Assembly: GCF_028309625.1 (NCBI RefSeq) | Contig: NZ_JAQMHR010000001.1 | Location: forward strand, 124,001 to 188,000 | DNA from: Trichococcus sp. K1Tr | GTDB taxonomy: Bacteria > Bacillota > Bacilli > Lactobacillales > Aerococcaceae | Direction of reading: 5' to 3' | DNA: 64,000 nucleotides | Part shown: piece after piece, positions 29,692-38,377 of the stretch | How positions within the stretch are numbered: the first letter of the stretch is position 1 | Layout: each line of letters begins with the position of its first letter | Made by a program: the position numbers and the translations under genes | The notes under the pieces: generated by a model | Database searches by the model: none | What the model was told of the DNA's origin: nothing | What the model saw: the letters and a program-made list of their open reading frames with translations, nothing else

Positions 29692-30659
29692 TCCATTTCG
29701 TAGGTGCCGGACCGGGCGATCCGGAATTGATGACTGCAAAAGGTGTGCGGCTGTTGCAGCACGCCGATGCGGTCATCTATGACCGGTTGGTTAATCCCTT
29801 GTTGCTCTTTCATTGCAAGGAGGATTGTCTTTTCATCTATGTCGGCAAAACACCTGATCGGAAATCGACCAAGCAAACAGAAATCAATGCGAAACTGATC
29901 GAAACCGCAACAGCCCATGATTCTGTCGTACGTCTGAAAGGCGGCGATCCAGCCATCTTCGGACGTATGACGGAAGAATTGGAAGCATGCGAAGAGGCGG
30001 GGGTCCGTTTCGACATCACTCCAGGAATCACTGCCGCCAGCGGAACAGCCAGCTACAGCGGGATTTCGCTGACGCAAAGAGGCATAGCCACTTCGGTGAC
30101 TTTCACGACAGGCAGACTGATCGATAACGAGAAAAACACTTTCCAGCAATTATTGAATGGCCAGACCGTCTGCCTTTATATGGGTGTGGAGGCGCTCGAC
30201 CGCTTCGTGGAGGCTGCCTTGGAACAAGGGCTGAAAGTGGAAATGCCCATCCTGATAACCCAATGGGGGACATACGGCAGACAGTCGAAAATACAAGGAA
30301 CGCTTGCAGACATCAGGCAAAAAATCAGCGAAACCAAAATCGAGAATCCGGCCATGATCATCCTGGGCGAAGTCGTCCACGCCGGGGAACGCTTCGACTG
30401 GTTTTCTGACTTGCCTGAAAAAGGCGACTCTAAGCTGTACGTCTCAACCCGGAAACCAGTTATGGAAGCCTTGCTCGAACAGACGCAAAAGGGCGCGGAT
30501 GTCTGGTGGATGCAAGTAGGCGAAAAGCGCGACTGTCGCTTTGATGAGGTAAACAATCACTACTTGGCGGAACAGCATTTCGATACCATCATCTTTGATG
30601 ATGAGACAGCAAAAAATATATATGAAGCGGAAAAGGTGAAGCCATTATGGGAGCATTGA
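29688..30659 (+). CDS. cobA: Uroporphyrinogen-III C-methyltransferase with C-terminal extension
   Basis: A 323-residue SUMT that methylates uroporphyrinogen III twice to precorrin-2 using SAM. The N-terminal FVGAGPGDPELMT, VRLKGGDPAIFGR and TPGITAASG motifs are diagnostic. Standard SUMT ends near residue 245; the remaining 75-80 residues (after GERFDWF) look like a fragment of a HemD-type domain, although a separate hemD lies downstream. It overlaps nirD and nirC on either side, so it is part of the nirBD message. Confidence 0.93.
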   Translation: MIHFVGAGPGDPELMTAKGVRLLQHADAVIYDRLVNPLLLFHCKEDCLFIYVGKTPDRKSTKQTEINAKLIETATAHDSVVRLKGGDPAIFGRMTEELEACEEAGVRFDITPGITAASGTASYSGISLTQRGIATSVTFTTGRLIDNEKNTFQQLLNGQTVCLYMGVEALDRFVEAALEQGLKVEMPILITQWGTYGRQSKIQGTLADIRQKISETKIENPAMIILGEVVHAGERFDWFSDLPEKGDSKLYVSTRKPVMEALLEQTQKGADVWWMQVGEKRDCRFDEVNNHYLAEQHFDTIIFDDETAKNIYEAEKVKPLWEH

Positions 30660-31420
30660 GCCCGAAAGAATTATTAGAAGAAGCCATTCTAAGAGGCAAA
30701 CATAAAGCCGATTACAGTATCATGACGATGGCTGCATTGGGTATCATGGCCGGCGTCTTCATAGGACTGGCGGGCGTTGCGATGATCCGCACAATGGGAT
30801 CGATGCCAGCTGAGTGGGGTACGCTCGTCAACTTGTTGGGGGCGATGGTTTTCCCGGTCGGACTCATCTGCCTGTTGTTGGTGGGCGGTGAATTGGTGAC
30901 AGGAAATATGTTGTCCGTGTCGCTTGCGTTGTTCGCAAAAGAAATATCCGGAAAATCATGGTTGAAGAACATGGCGGTCGTCACACTGTTCAACTTGATT
31001 GGAGCCCTTTTTGTAGCTTACTTCTTTGGCTACTTGTCCGGCACGCTGCAAGGAGCGTTTATCGATAGGACGATTGCTGTCGCCAGAGGCCGTATCGATG
31101 TGGCACCCGTTCAATTGTTCTTTTCTTCGGTTGCCTGCAATATCCTGGTCTGCACAGGCGTTTACATGAACTATGCAGCCAAGGATTTCATCGGGAAAAT
31201 CTTCGGCACTTTTCTGCCGATCATGGCTTTTGTGATTGCTGGTTATCAGCATGTCGTTGCAAACATGTTCTTGATCCCGGCAGGAATTTTTGCCGGTGGG
31301 GCGACTTGGGCGGAATTTATTCTGAACATCAGCATCGTCTGGATCGGGAATCTGGTAGGAGGCGGTTTCTTCATGGGCGGGCTTTATTTCATGGCGTACA
31401 GAATCGGTATGCAGAAGTGA
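30647..31420 (+). CDS. nirC: Formate/nitrite transporter family channel, nitrite uptake
   Basis: A 257-residue FNT protein with six membrane helices. GLAGVAMIRTMGSMPAEWG, the GELVTGNM stretch and CNILVCTGVYMNYAAKD are FNT signatures. It would carry nitrite or export it in exchange; formate is an alternative substrate for the family, but position between sumT and hemC argues for nitrite. It overlaps sumT by 13 bp. Confidence 0.92.
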   Translation: MGALSPKELLEEAILRGKHKADYSIMTMAALGIMAGVFIGLAGVAMIRTMGSMPAEWGTLVNLLGAMVFPVGLICLLLVGGELVTGNMLSVSLALFAKEISGKSWLKNMAVVTLFNLIGALFVAYFFGYLSGTLQGAFIDRTIAVARGRIDVAPVQLFFSSVACNILVCTGVYMNYAAKDFIGKIFGTFLPIMAFVIAGYQHVVANMFLIPAGIFAGGATWAEFILNISIVWIGNLVGGGFFMGGLYFMAYRIGMQK

Positions 31421-31430
31421 AGATATCCGT

Positions 31431-31458
31431 TTGATTACAAGCGAAAGTCCTCTATAAT
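31431..31458 (+). promoter_or_regulatory. sigma-A promoter of hemCD
   Basis: TTGATT (31431-31436), 16 bp, TATAAT (31453-31458), 24 bp before the hemC start. hemCD may thus be expressed apart from nirBD. Confidence 0.7.
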
Positions 31459-31481
31459 AGTGAAAGAAGGGAGGTCGCTGC

Positions 31482-32366
31482 ATGAAGACACTAAAAGTAG
31501 GGACGCGCAGTAGTGCGTTGGCCCTGAAACAAACCGAACTGGTCATTGAGGCCCTGAAAAGAGTGGATCCCGCGGTGAATGTCGAGGTTGTCGGCATCAC
31601 CACCAAAGGGGATAGGCTGGTGCATGTGCCCTTGACGCAAATCGGCGGGAAAGGCGTATTCGTGAAGGAAGTTGAGGCCCAATTGTTGGACAAGACAATC
31701 GATTTTGCTGTGCACAGCCTCAAGGACGTGCCTGCCCGGTTACCGGAAGGATTGACGATCGTTGCCACACCCAAACGGGCGAATCCGCTCGATTGCTTGA
31801 TCTGGAACGACGACAAACCCTTTTCAGGGACAACAGCGCCTTTGGTGATAGGCACGAGCAGTGTGCGCCGGATCAACCAATTGAAGACTGCATTTCCTAA
31901 CATGTCGTTTGTGCCGATCCGCGGCAATATCGAGACCCGCCTCCGCAAGATGAAGGAAGAAGGCTTGGACGGCATCGTACTGGCAGCAGCCGGGCTTGAA
32001 AGGATGGACTATCTGAAGGGGCTGCATACGCTCATGCTTGAACCGGAAGTCTGTGTTCCGGCAATCGGGCAAGGGATCATGGCTGTCCAATGCCGTGAGG
32101 AGGACAAGCAACTGATCGAACTGCTTAGTGGCATCAATGATGAAGCTGCTTCGTTGGCTTGTCTTACCGAGCGTACCTTCCTGCATCGCGCAAATGGCAA
32201 TTGCGACTTGCCGATAGGCGGCTATGCGCATCGATTGGATGATGGGAAATGGGAATTTTTGGCGTTCTTGGCTGGTTCCATAGATGAAACCGGAGTCACG
32301 AAACGTTACATCGGAGAAGATCCGCTGAAGTTGGCGGAAACGGCAGCGGACGAATTGTTGCCATGA
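31482..32366 (+). CDS. hemC: Hydroxymethylbilane synthase (porphobilinogen deaminase)
   Basis: A 294-residue enzyme that links four porphobilinogens into hydroxymethylbilane. VGTRSSALALKQTE, GGKGVFVKE, HSLKDVP and IGTSSVRR are conserved; the dipyrromethane-attaching Cys lies in NGNCDLPIGGYA near residue 240. GGGAGGTCGCTGC precedes the ATG. hemD overlaps as ATGA. Here it feeds siroheme rather than necessarily heme; hemA, hemL and hemB are not in the window. Confidence 0.96.
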   Translation: MKTLKVGTRSSALALKQTELVIEALKRVDPAVNVEVVGITTKGDRLVHVPLTQIGGKGVFVKEVEAQLLDKTIDFAVHSLKDVPARLPEGLTIVATPKRANPLDCLIWNDDKPFSGTTAPLVIGTSSVRRINQLKTAFPNMSFVPIRGNIETRLRKMKEEGLDGIVLAAAGLERMDYLKGLHTLMLEPEVCVPAIGQGIMAVQCREEDKQLIELLSGINDEAASLACLTERTFLHRANGNCDLPIGGYAHRLDDGKWEFLAFLAGSIDETGVTKRYIGEDPLKLAETAADELLP

Positions 32367-33034
32367 CAAAAGCGATACTGTTGACAAGGCCGCTAGTCAT
32401 GAATGCCGCAGATCAGATCCGGTTCCGTGCGCAAGGGTTCGGACGGTTTTACGAGATTCCTTTATGTGAAATCAAACAGTTGCCGATAACGGAAGCCATC
32501 AGAAGAGAAATCAATGCGGCCGAGTGGCTTTTCTTTACGAGTCAAGCGCCTGTAGCGAGTGTTCTGGCCGTCATCGAAAAGGGAAGGCGCCCGTTGATTG
32601 CCGTGATCGGCAAAAAAACCGGGGAAATGGTCCGATCTTGCGGATTTGAGGTGGCTTTCGTCAGCCCGCAGGAAACAAAAAAACAGTTTGTTTCCGCTTG
32701 GCAGAAAAGTTTTCCGGCGAGAACATCGATTTTCTATCCGAAGAGCCAGCTTGCCGATGATGCCATCGAACAACTCCTGGGGATTGGAAACGTAGTAACC
32801 AGTTCGGTCCTTTACCACAATGTCTTCCTTTGGGAACGACAAGCGGAGTTGACGGAGCTGCTCAATAAGGGCGAGCTATCCGCTGTTTACTTCGCCAGCC
32901 CATCGGCATGGAAAAGATTCCTTTCGGTCTACATCAAAACCGAAAGAAAGCCGCTCGTTTTCTATGCTATAGGTGATACGACAAAAAAAGCCATCAATGA
33001 CAGCGGCTATGAGGCAGTTCTAATCCAACGATAA
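32363..33034 (+). CDS. hemD: Uroporphyrinogen-III synthase
   Basis: A 223-residue HemD-like protein that closes hydroxymethylbilane to uroporphyrinogen III. This family is poorly conserved; support comes from the opening ILLTRPLVMN, EWLFFTSQAPV near residue 50, FASPSAWKRF near 172, the terminal IGDTTKKAI, and coupling to hemC. It ends in a clear terminator. Confidence 0.88.
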   Translation: MTKAILLTRPLVMNAADQIRFRAQGFGRFYEIPLCEIKQLPITEAIRREINAAEWLFFTSQAPVASVLAVIEKGRRPLIAVIGKKTGEMVRSCGFEVAFVSPQETKKQFVSAWQKSFPARTSIFYPKSQLADDAIEQLLGIGNVVTSSVLYHNVFLWERQAELTELLNKGELSAVYFASPSAWKRFLSVYIKTERKPLVFYAIGDTTKKAINDSGYEAVLIQR

Positions 33035-33036
33035 GC

Positions 33037-33079
33037 AAGCAGGTGCAAAGATCATCCCGATCTCCGCGCCTGCTTTTTT
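33037..33079 (+). terminator. hemCD terminator
   Basis: AAGCAGGTGC pairs with GCGCCTGCTT (one G-U) around an inner GATC/GATC stem; six T follow. Confidence 0.85.
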
Positions 33080-33218
33080 GTCGACTCAGCCTGATATCCG
33101 GATACCCTACATTGAAAAAGGCCTTCTTGCTATACGATGCGGTGCGGAAGTTGTAGAATGTATATAAAAGGTATGTTAGGCACCGTAGAGAATACGTTCT
33201 GCAGAAAGGAGAAACGAG

Positions 33219-34349
33219 ATGGGGAATCTGTACAAGGATAAATTAAGCGGCAGTCGGATCGGCATCGTTTTCGGAGCCTTCGCGCCTTGCCATATCGGCC
33301 ATTTGGAAGTCATCTTGGAGGCAAAGAAGGAGAATGACGGTTGCGTCGTGATCGTCTGCGGCCAGGAGGGCGATTTCGGCGAACCTTTCGGTCTGGATGT
33401 CTACAGAAGATTCCGGTATATGCGCGAATTGTTTGCGGATGATAACCAGATTTATGTCGTGATGGCAGCCGGCCAAGGTATTCCGAATAAGGAAACCGAC
33501 TGGGAACCATGGTTACAAATCATCAAGCTCAAGATAGCCGATTCGCTTCAGCACAGCGATGCGCAAAAGATATGGTATACCGGGAAAACAGCGCAGGCTG
33601 AGGCATTGGGAAAAGAGTCCGAGGATGAAGTCCATCTGGTGGACACCAGCCTGTACCCGATCACCGGCCTGAATATCCGCAATGATGCCTTGCGCCATTT
33701 TAACGCCATCGCTTTGCCTTTCCGGCGCGCGTTCACGAAAAAAGTGTTGGTTTTGGGCGCCCCGAGCGGGGGGAAAACGACGCTGGTCAAGGATTTGGCG
33801 AAACTGTATTCCTGTCCCTATAGTTTCGAATATTCACGCCAGTACCAAGAGGAATCGAATGTGAATGATTTTGAACTGGATGGCATGGATTACCAGCGGT
33901 TGGTCACCGGTCAGTTCCAGCTGAACCGGGATACCATCGCGGATCCCGCCAGTCAAGGGATGGCCATTTTGGACACGGATGTGATGGTCACAAAAGTCTA
34001 CGCACGCCTAGGTGCTGAGGATGCGGATTATGCGATCACTTCGGAAGAGTATGCAATCGTGGAGCAGTCGGCCAACGCCTTCATTGCGCGACAATTGTGG
34101 GATTTGATCCTAGTCGTGCCACCGACTCTGAAATATGTCGACGACGGCTACCGCAATATGGAATTTTCTGAGGATGCCTTTTTGACGACCATCCACGAGA
34201 TGATGCTGGATGAAATCGCAAGAAGCGGAAACTTGGATAAAGTCGTCATGCTGGATGCAAAAGGCATCGGCGATAAGGATGAATTCAGTTATTATGCCCG
34301 TTACAAACAAGCAAAAGAAGCGATAGACAAGTTGATGGGGCATCAATAA
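33219..34349 (+). CDS. nadR: NadR-like bifunctional NMN adenylyltransferase / ribosylnicotinamide kinase
   Basis: A 376-residue protein. The N-terminal nucleotidyltransferase domain has GAFAPCHIGH (His25-His28), the C-terminal kinase domain has the P-loop GAPSGGKTT near residue 180. There is no N-terminal HTH repressor domain, unlike enterobacterial NadR, so it is a salvage enzyme only: nicotinamide riboside to NMN to NAD. A GCAGAAAGGAGAAACGAG ribosome site precedes ATG 33219. It is a single gene. Confidence 0.93.
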   Translation: MGNLYKDKLSGSRIGIVFGAFAPCHIGHLEVILEAKKENDGCVVIVCGQEGDFGEPFGLDVYRRFRYMRELFADDNQIYVVMAAGQGIPNKETDWEPWLQIIKLKIADSLQHSDAQKIWYTGKTAQAEALGKESEDEVHLVDTSLYPITGLNIRNDALRHFNAIALPFRRAFTKKVLVLGAPSGGKTTLVKDLAKLYSCPYSFEYSRQYQEESNVNDFELDGMDYQRLVTGQFQLNRDTIADPASQGMAILDTDVMVTKVYARLGAEDADYAITSEEYAIVEQSANAFIARQLWDLILVVPPTLKYVDDGYRNMEFSEDAFLTTIHEMMLDEIARSGNLDKVVMLDAKGIGDKDEFSYYARYKQAKEAIDKLMGHQ

Positions 34350-34363
34350 TCGTGATGATAATT

Positions 34364-34394
34364 TTGACAGAAAAAAGACAATCATTGTTAAAAT
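34364..34394 (+). promoter_or_regulatory. Orphan promoter downstream of nadR
   Basis: TTGACA (34364-34369) with an extended -10 TG-T-TAAAAT (34386-34394) and a 19-bp spacer. No coding region follows before the terminator-like hairpin at 34531. Confidence 0.45.
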
Positions 34395-34399
34395 GACCG

Positions 34400-34557
34400 A
34401 ATTACACCGGACAAGGGCCAATTTTTTTACTTGTATTCGACAAAAACCTCGATTTTTTCGTCCGTATGTTGAATATAGCTAGCGTTCATCAAACTTTTTA
34501 TTTGAACAATCACCATCACAAAAAAATTTCGCGCGGGTTTCTTTGCTGCGCTTTTTT
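34400..34557 (+). ncRNA. Candidate small RNA in the AT-rich gap after nadR
   Basis: From the orphan promoter, transcription would begin near 34401 and end at GCGCGG-GTTTCTTTG-CTGCGC-TTTTTT (34531-34557), giving an RNA of about 155 nt. No open frame of note lies inside; several CGA..TCG short inverted repeats do (for example TCGACAAAAACCTCGA near 34437). This is inferred from signals only. Confidence 0.35.
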
Positions 34558-34660
34558 CGAAAATATTCCCTTGAACATCGAAGGCGCATAATCATTTCGA
34601 AGTACCGACCGCCGAGAATTTGGTGTAAATAATTGGAACTAAATAGCGATAGGCAATGAA

Positions 34661-34701
34661 AGAAGCGGCCAGATCCTTGGAGGACTCAGCCGCTTCTTTT
34701 T
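34661..34701. terminator. Terminator downstream of the decayed XRE-type gene
   Basis: AGAAGCGGC (34661-34669) pairs with GCCGCTTCT (34689-34697), followed by T5 on the plus strand; on the minus strand it overlaps the end of the pseudogene. Confidence 0.7.
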
Positions 34702-35079
34702 GCGTCTATTATTTGGCTACTATTTATTAGTTCTGAAATATATTTTGATAGGCCCGATACCTTCGATGCTTCTTTTAACGCATTGTCAATTTTTTCCTTA
34801 CTCATTAAATATTCACATACAGAGACAAGAGTTTTCGAATCTTCAACTTCAGTGGTAATGATTTTATATTCGATAATTTCCGAAATATCCTTAATTTCGA
34901 AAAAAACAGCCAATTTCTCAATTGCAGTTATATCTATCATTTTTCTGTTATGTTGATTTACATAAGCGTTCAACATAGCAGGACGCATACCTATTAGACT
35001 GGCAATAGTTTTTTGAGGAATTTTATATTTTAACTAATTCGGGGACTTATAATCAAAATTCGACTCGTTTACGTTTCAT
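34686..35079 (-). pseudogene. Decayed XRE/Cro-type HTH regulator
   Basis: An open frame from 34988 down to 34686 encodes about 100 residues (RPAMLNAYVNQ, then ITAIEKLAVFFEIKDISEIIEY) that match the second half of HTH_26/Cro domains. The missing first helices continue upstream in frame as KYKIPQKTIASLIG, but an in-frame TAG lies at about 35031-35033 and a +1 shift near 35060 separates this from an ATG at 35079 (MKRKRVEF) with AGGGA upstream. A start-to-stop protein would need both lesions repaired. The region is AT-rich relative to its surroundings, consistent with acquired DNA. A truncated product from 34988 is possible but would lack half the HTH. Confidence 0.65.
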
Positions 35080-35325
35080 GACTTATATAATATCCCTTTC
35101 TATCACATCATATACTATAAATATTGTCAGAATAGCATGATTACGAATAAATAAAATGCCGTAGAAGTGAAATTTTAGTTAAAACGATAAAATAAATCAG
35201 CATATTTAATCAAAAAAATGATTGACAGTCAAATGAACGGTACGTTAAGGTTAAAATAAATATAATTAGACGTAATTACGAATTAACAAAATTTAAGCGA
35301 AGATTGGAATTGGAGGAAATAGTGC

Positions 35326-35898
35326 ATGAGGCAAAAAAAAAATAAGTGGTTATTTGTTGTCATTCCATTTGTGATGGTGATAATATTGGGAATGAGTTTC
35401 ATTACGACGGAGATAGAAAATGTGGTTGAAGACGGACTGAATGAAAAATCCGTTCAAGTTATCGAAACATCAATACGAGAACCCCAGACGGAAGCACCGC
35501 AAGAATTCGAATCTTCCGAATTAGCATCGAATGGAGAATTTATAAAACCGCTTCAGTCGACAGGGGTTTTCGAAGGCATCGGATTACCAGAAGAAGACGA
35601 CTACATGAATGCCATCCATAAAATGACACATCAGAAGGTTCATGCGTTCGCGAAGTGGGGCGTAATCCAAATGACCGATGAAACAATCGATGAAATGCTT
35701 CGTGTGTTGGACGAAGCTAATTATGAACACGAAACGTTCTATCGTGAAACACTGGAAGCGTGGATGAATGGGGATTTCTCGAATGCGGTGGACGTACACA
35801 ACCAGCTTTGGGAAGCGCAAGGAGGTACAATTGGCAAGGCAAAACGATTGTTGACACCGGAAGAAGAAGCGGAATTCATCAAAAATAACCTAAAGTAA
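35326..35898 (+). CDS. Membrane-anchored hypothetical protein, DUF6241-like
   Basis: A 190-residue protein with a basic start, one membrane helix (about 8-27) and a Glu/Ser/Pro-rich linker (about 35-75), then a helical extracellular domain with NAIHKMTHQKVHAFAKWG near 95-112. That last segment recalls DUF6241 proteins of Firmicutes, whose function is unknown to me. TTGGAGGAAATAGTGC precedes ATG 35326. It lies alone in an AT-rich stretch, ended by a short terminator. About 245 bp upstream (35080-35325) has no gene. Confidence 0.65.
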   Translation: MRQKKNKWLFVVIPFVMVIILGMSFITTEIENVVEDGLNEKSVQVIETSIREPQTEAPQEFESSELASNGEFIKPLQSTGVFEGIGLPEEDDYMNAIHKMTHQKVHAFAKWGVIQMTDETIDEMLRVLDEANYEHETFYRETLEAWMNGDFSNAVDVHNQLWEAQGGTIGKAKRLLTPEEEAEFIKNNLK

Positions 35899-35908
35899 TA
35901 ACGAAAGG

Positions 35909-35934
35909 TGTCGAAGAAATTTCGGCTTTTTTTT
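35909..35934 (+). terminator. Terminator after the DUF6241-like gene
   Basis: GTCGAA-GAAAT-TTCGGC followed by nine T. Confidence 0.75.
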
Positions 35935-35967
35935 TGCGCCAATTTTCTTTTGGGCATTTCGATAATT

Positions 35968-36002
35968 AACAAGGGTGTTCGGGAAAACCGATCACCCTTG
36001 TT
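35968..36002. other. Hairpin upstream of the cysK promoter
   Basis: AACAAGGGTG pairs with CACCCTTGTT, with an inner CGG/CCG. No strong T-run follows, so it may be a weak second terminator rather than a regulatory element. Confidence 0.5.
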
Positions 36003-36015
36003 CGTTTATGTCTGA

Positions 36016-36044
36016 TTTTCACAGAAGCTTTCGCGTGTTATGCT
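36016..36044 (+). promoter_or_regulatory. Promoter of cysK
   Basis: TTTTCA (36016-36021), 17 bp, extended -10 TG-T-TATGCT (36036-36044). The leader before cysK is about 80 nt and has a small GAGAA/TTCTC hairpin; I do not see a T-box. Confidence 0.5.
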
Positions 36045-36133
36045 ACCCATATCAACCAAGGTCAGAGAAGGAACACCATTCTCGAATTTTGGCACATACA
36101 ATCGTACATAACAAACTTAACGGGGGAATTAAC

Positions 36134-37057
36134 ATGGCTAAAATCGTATCGTCAGTAGCAGAGTTGATTGGAGATACACCGATCATCAAATTAAGCAAAG
36201 TCGTGCCGGAAGGCTTTGCCGATGTCTATTTGAAATTAGAGGCGTTCAATGTAGGAGGCAGCATAAAGGATCGCATCGCCTTGAATATGATCGCGACAGC
36301 GGAAGAAGAAGGAATCTTAAAGCCAGGCGACACGATAGTAGAGCCGACCAGCGGTAACACCGGCGTAGGCTTGGCGATGTTGGCGGCAGCGAAAGGCTAT
36401 AAAGCCATCTTTGTGATGCCGGATACGATGAGTATCGAGCGCCGTCTGTTGCTTTCGGCTTATGGCGCCGAACTCGTGTTGACTCCTGGGGCAGAAGGGA
36501 TGCCTACAGCGATTGCGAAAGCCAAAGAAATTGCCGCACAACCCGGACATTTTCTGCCTCTTCAGTTTGAAAACCCAGCCAATCCGGCTATCCATGAAAC
36601 GACTACCGGCCCGGAAATCATTGCAGCTTTCGACGGGATCGGCCCTGATGCTTTCCTATCGGCTGTCGGAACAGGCGGAACGATCACTGGGGTAGGAAGA
36701 GCTTTACGAAAAGCAAATCCGGATGTCGGCATCTATGCCTTAGAACCTTCCGAGTCAGCAGTATTGAGCGGTGGCCAAAAAGGACCGCATAAGATCCAAG
36801 GAATCGGTACCGGCTTCATTCCGCAAGTATTGGACACGGCAGTTTTCGACGGCGTGTTCCAGGTTTCCAGTGAAGAAGCTTTCGAAATGACCCGCAGATT
36901 GGCCAAAGAGGAAGGCATTCTTGTGGGCATCTCCAGCGGTGCAGCAGTGGCAGGAGCCATCGCCTTGGCCGGTCAACTGGGCGCAGGCAAGTCGGTAGTG
37001 ACAATCGCACCGGACAACGGCGAAAGATACCTTTCCACACCAGTGTTTCAAAATTAG
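36134..37057 (+). CDS. cysK: Cysteine synthase (O-acetylserine sulfhydrylase)
   Basis: A 307-residue PLP enzyme making cysteine from O-acetylserine and sulfide. GGSIKDR holds the PLP Lys45, PTSGNTG near residue 73 binds the substrate carboxylate, and GTGGTITG binds the phosphate. I start at ATG 36134 after CGGGGGAATTAAC; the frame is open up to 35975, but that part crosses the promoter and a hairpin. Single gene with a strong terminator. Confidence 0.96.
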   Translation: MAKIVSSVAELIGDTPIIKLSKVVPEGFADVYLKLEAFNVGGSIKDRIALNMIATAEEEGILKPGDTIVEPTSGNTGVGLAMLAAAKGYKAIFVMPDTMSIERRLLLSAYGAELVLTPGAEGMPTAIAKAKEIAAQPGHFLPLQFENPANPAIHETTTGPEIIAAFDGIGPDAFLSAVGTGGTITGVGRALRKANPDVGIYALEPSESAVLSGGQKGPHKIQGIGTGFIPQVLDTAVFDGVFQVSSEEAFEMTRRLAKEEGILVGISSGAAVAGAIALAGQLGAGKSVVTIAPDNGERYLSTPVFQN

Positions 37058-37080
37058 CAATATAACGAATAATGATAGTG

Positions 37081-37125
37081 CCCCAACCACAGCAGGAGCG
37101 GTTCCTGTGGTTGGGGAAATTTTTT
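37081..37125 (+). terminator. cysK terminator
   Basis: Perfect 12-bp stem CCCCAACCACAG/CTGTGGTTGGGG followed by AAA and T6. Confidence 0.9.
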
Positions 37126-37242
37126 GTGCGTTCTGCTTTTTATTAGCCGGTACTGATTCAGTCGTTCACTCTAAATAGTGGCGCTTCCGGCCTTGGAGAA
37201 CTATAATATAGGTAATGGATTCAGTGAGATGAGGTGTAGTGC

Positions 37243-38166
37243 ATGTTTACGGATAAACGACTGACGGAGGCCTACGAAAAAGCCAGGGTCGAATACATCG
37301 ACGAAACATCAAATTATGTTTTTTTGAGTGACTGTCACAGAGGCGATGGGAGCCTTTCTGATGAATTCGCACGGAACAAAAACATGTTTTTGCATGCGAT
37401 GGAATACTACTATAAGAATGAGTTCATATACGTTGAAAACGGGGACGGCGATGAATTGTGGGAGCATCACGAATTCAAGCACATCAAAAATGCCCATCCG
37501 GAGGTATTCACTGTCCTGAAACGTTTCTATGACGAGAAGCGCTTGATCATGATTTACGGTAACCACAATATCTATCTTAAAAACCAATGGTATGTAAAGC
37601 AAAATTATTACCGCAACTACGATGAGTATACCGAGTTTTTCTATGATTTCCTCCCTGGGATCCGGCCAATCGAAGCGTTGGTATTGAAGGACCGGACGAC
37701 GAAACAGGAAATATTCGTCGTCCACGGCATGCAGGGCGATCTGCCGAACGATCAACTCTGGTACCCGACGATGCTTTCCCTGAAGTACTTTTGGCGCTTC
37801 CTGCACGCATTCGGCGTCAAGAGCCCTACAAGTCCCGTTAAAAATATGAACAAACGGCATAAAATCGAAAAAAACTATGTGAAGTGGATCCAGAAGCATG
37901 AAAAAATGCTGATTTGCGGCCATACGCACCGCTTTAAATATCCGAAGACCAAAGATTTGCCTTATTTCAATTCGGGCTGCTGCATTTATCCGACAAGTAT
38001 CACCGCCATCGAGATCACTGGTGGACAGATCCAATTGGTCAGATGGAAAACGCGCGTGAATGAGGACGGCCTGCTCCAGATCAAACGGGAAGTCATGCGT
38101 GGACCGGATCCGATCGGAAAATTCGATATCCGGGCGAGTGTAAAAAATGAAACAGCAACTGAATAA
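37243..38166 (+). CDS. Calcineurin-like metallophosphoesterase
   Basis: A 307-residue cytosolic phosphoesterase. Metal-binding motifs occur in order: D-x-H at Asp30-His32 (FLSDCHRGDG), GDGDELWE near 67-74, GNHN near 106, VHG near 165 and GHTH near 226. The arrangement resembles the LpxH/UDP-diacylglucosamine hydrolase branch, but a Gram-positive has no lipid A, so the substrate is unknown. Single gene. A TATAAT at 37202-37207 may be its -10. Confidence 0.88.
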   Translation: MFTDKRLTEAYEKARVEYIDETSNYVFLSDCHRGDGSLSDEFARNKNMFLHAMEYYYKNEFIYVENGDGDELWEHHEFKHIKNAHPEVFTVLKRFYDEKRLIMIYGNHNIYLKNQWYVKQNYYRNYDEYTEFFYDFLPGIRPIEALVLKDRTTKQEIFVVHGMQGDLPNDQLWYPTMLSLKYFWRFLHAFGVKSPTSPVKNMNKRHKIEKNYVKWIQKHEKMLICGHTHRFKYPKTKDLPYFNSGCCIYPTSITAIEITGGQIQLVRWKTRVNEDGLLQIKREVMRGPDPIGKFDIRASVKNETATE

Positions 38167-38178
38167 TATTGCCCAACC

Positions 38179-38213
38179 GACTCTTCTTGCCTTACTGAAG
38201 AGTCTTTTTTTTT
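38179..38213 (+). terminator. Terminator of the phosphoesterase gene
   Basis: GACTCTTC/GAAGAGTC stem, 10-base loop, nine T. Confidence 0.9.
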
Positions 38214-38270
38214 AAAACAATAAACTGCAAAAGTTAATGGAAATGTGTTCGCTCTTTGCCGGAATTTGGT

Positions 38271-38299
38271 TTGCACTCCTAATGGTTGACTGATAGAAT
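38271..38299 (+). promoter_or_regulatory. sigma-A promoter of the EndA-like nuclease gene
   Basis: TTGCAC (38271-38276), 17 bp, TAGAAT (38294-38299). Confidence 0.7.
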
Positions 38300-38377
38300 G
38301 TAGGAATGCGTTCATTGGATGAAGCCGTTCTTTATCCAGATGGAACGACTTTTCAATTCTTAACAGTGGGGGAAGAA

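Noticed and set aside
36001-36133. A T-box or S-box riboswitch before cysK
   Set aside because: No T-box sequence, no competing terminator hairpin and only a small stem were found.
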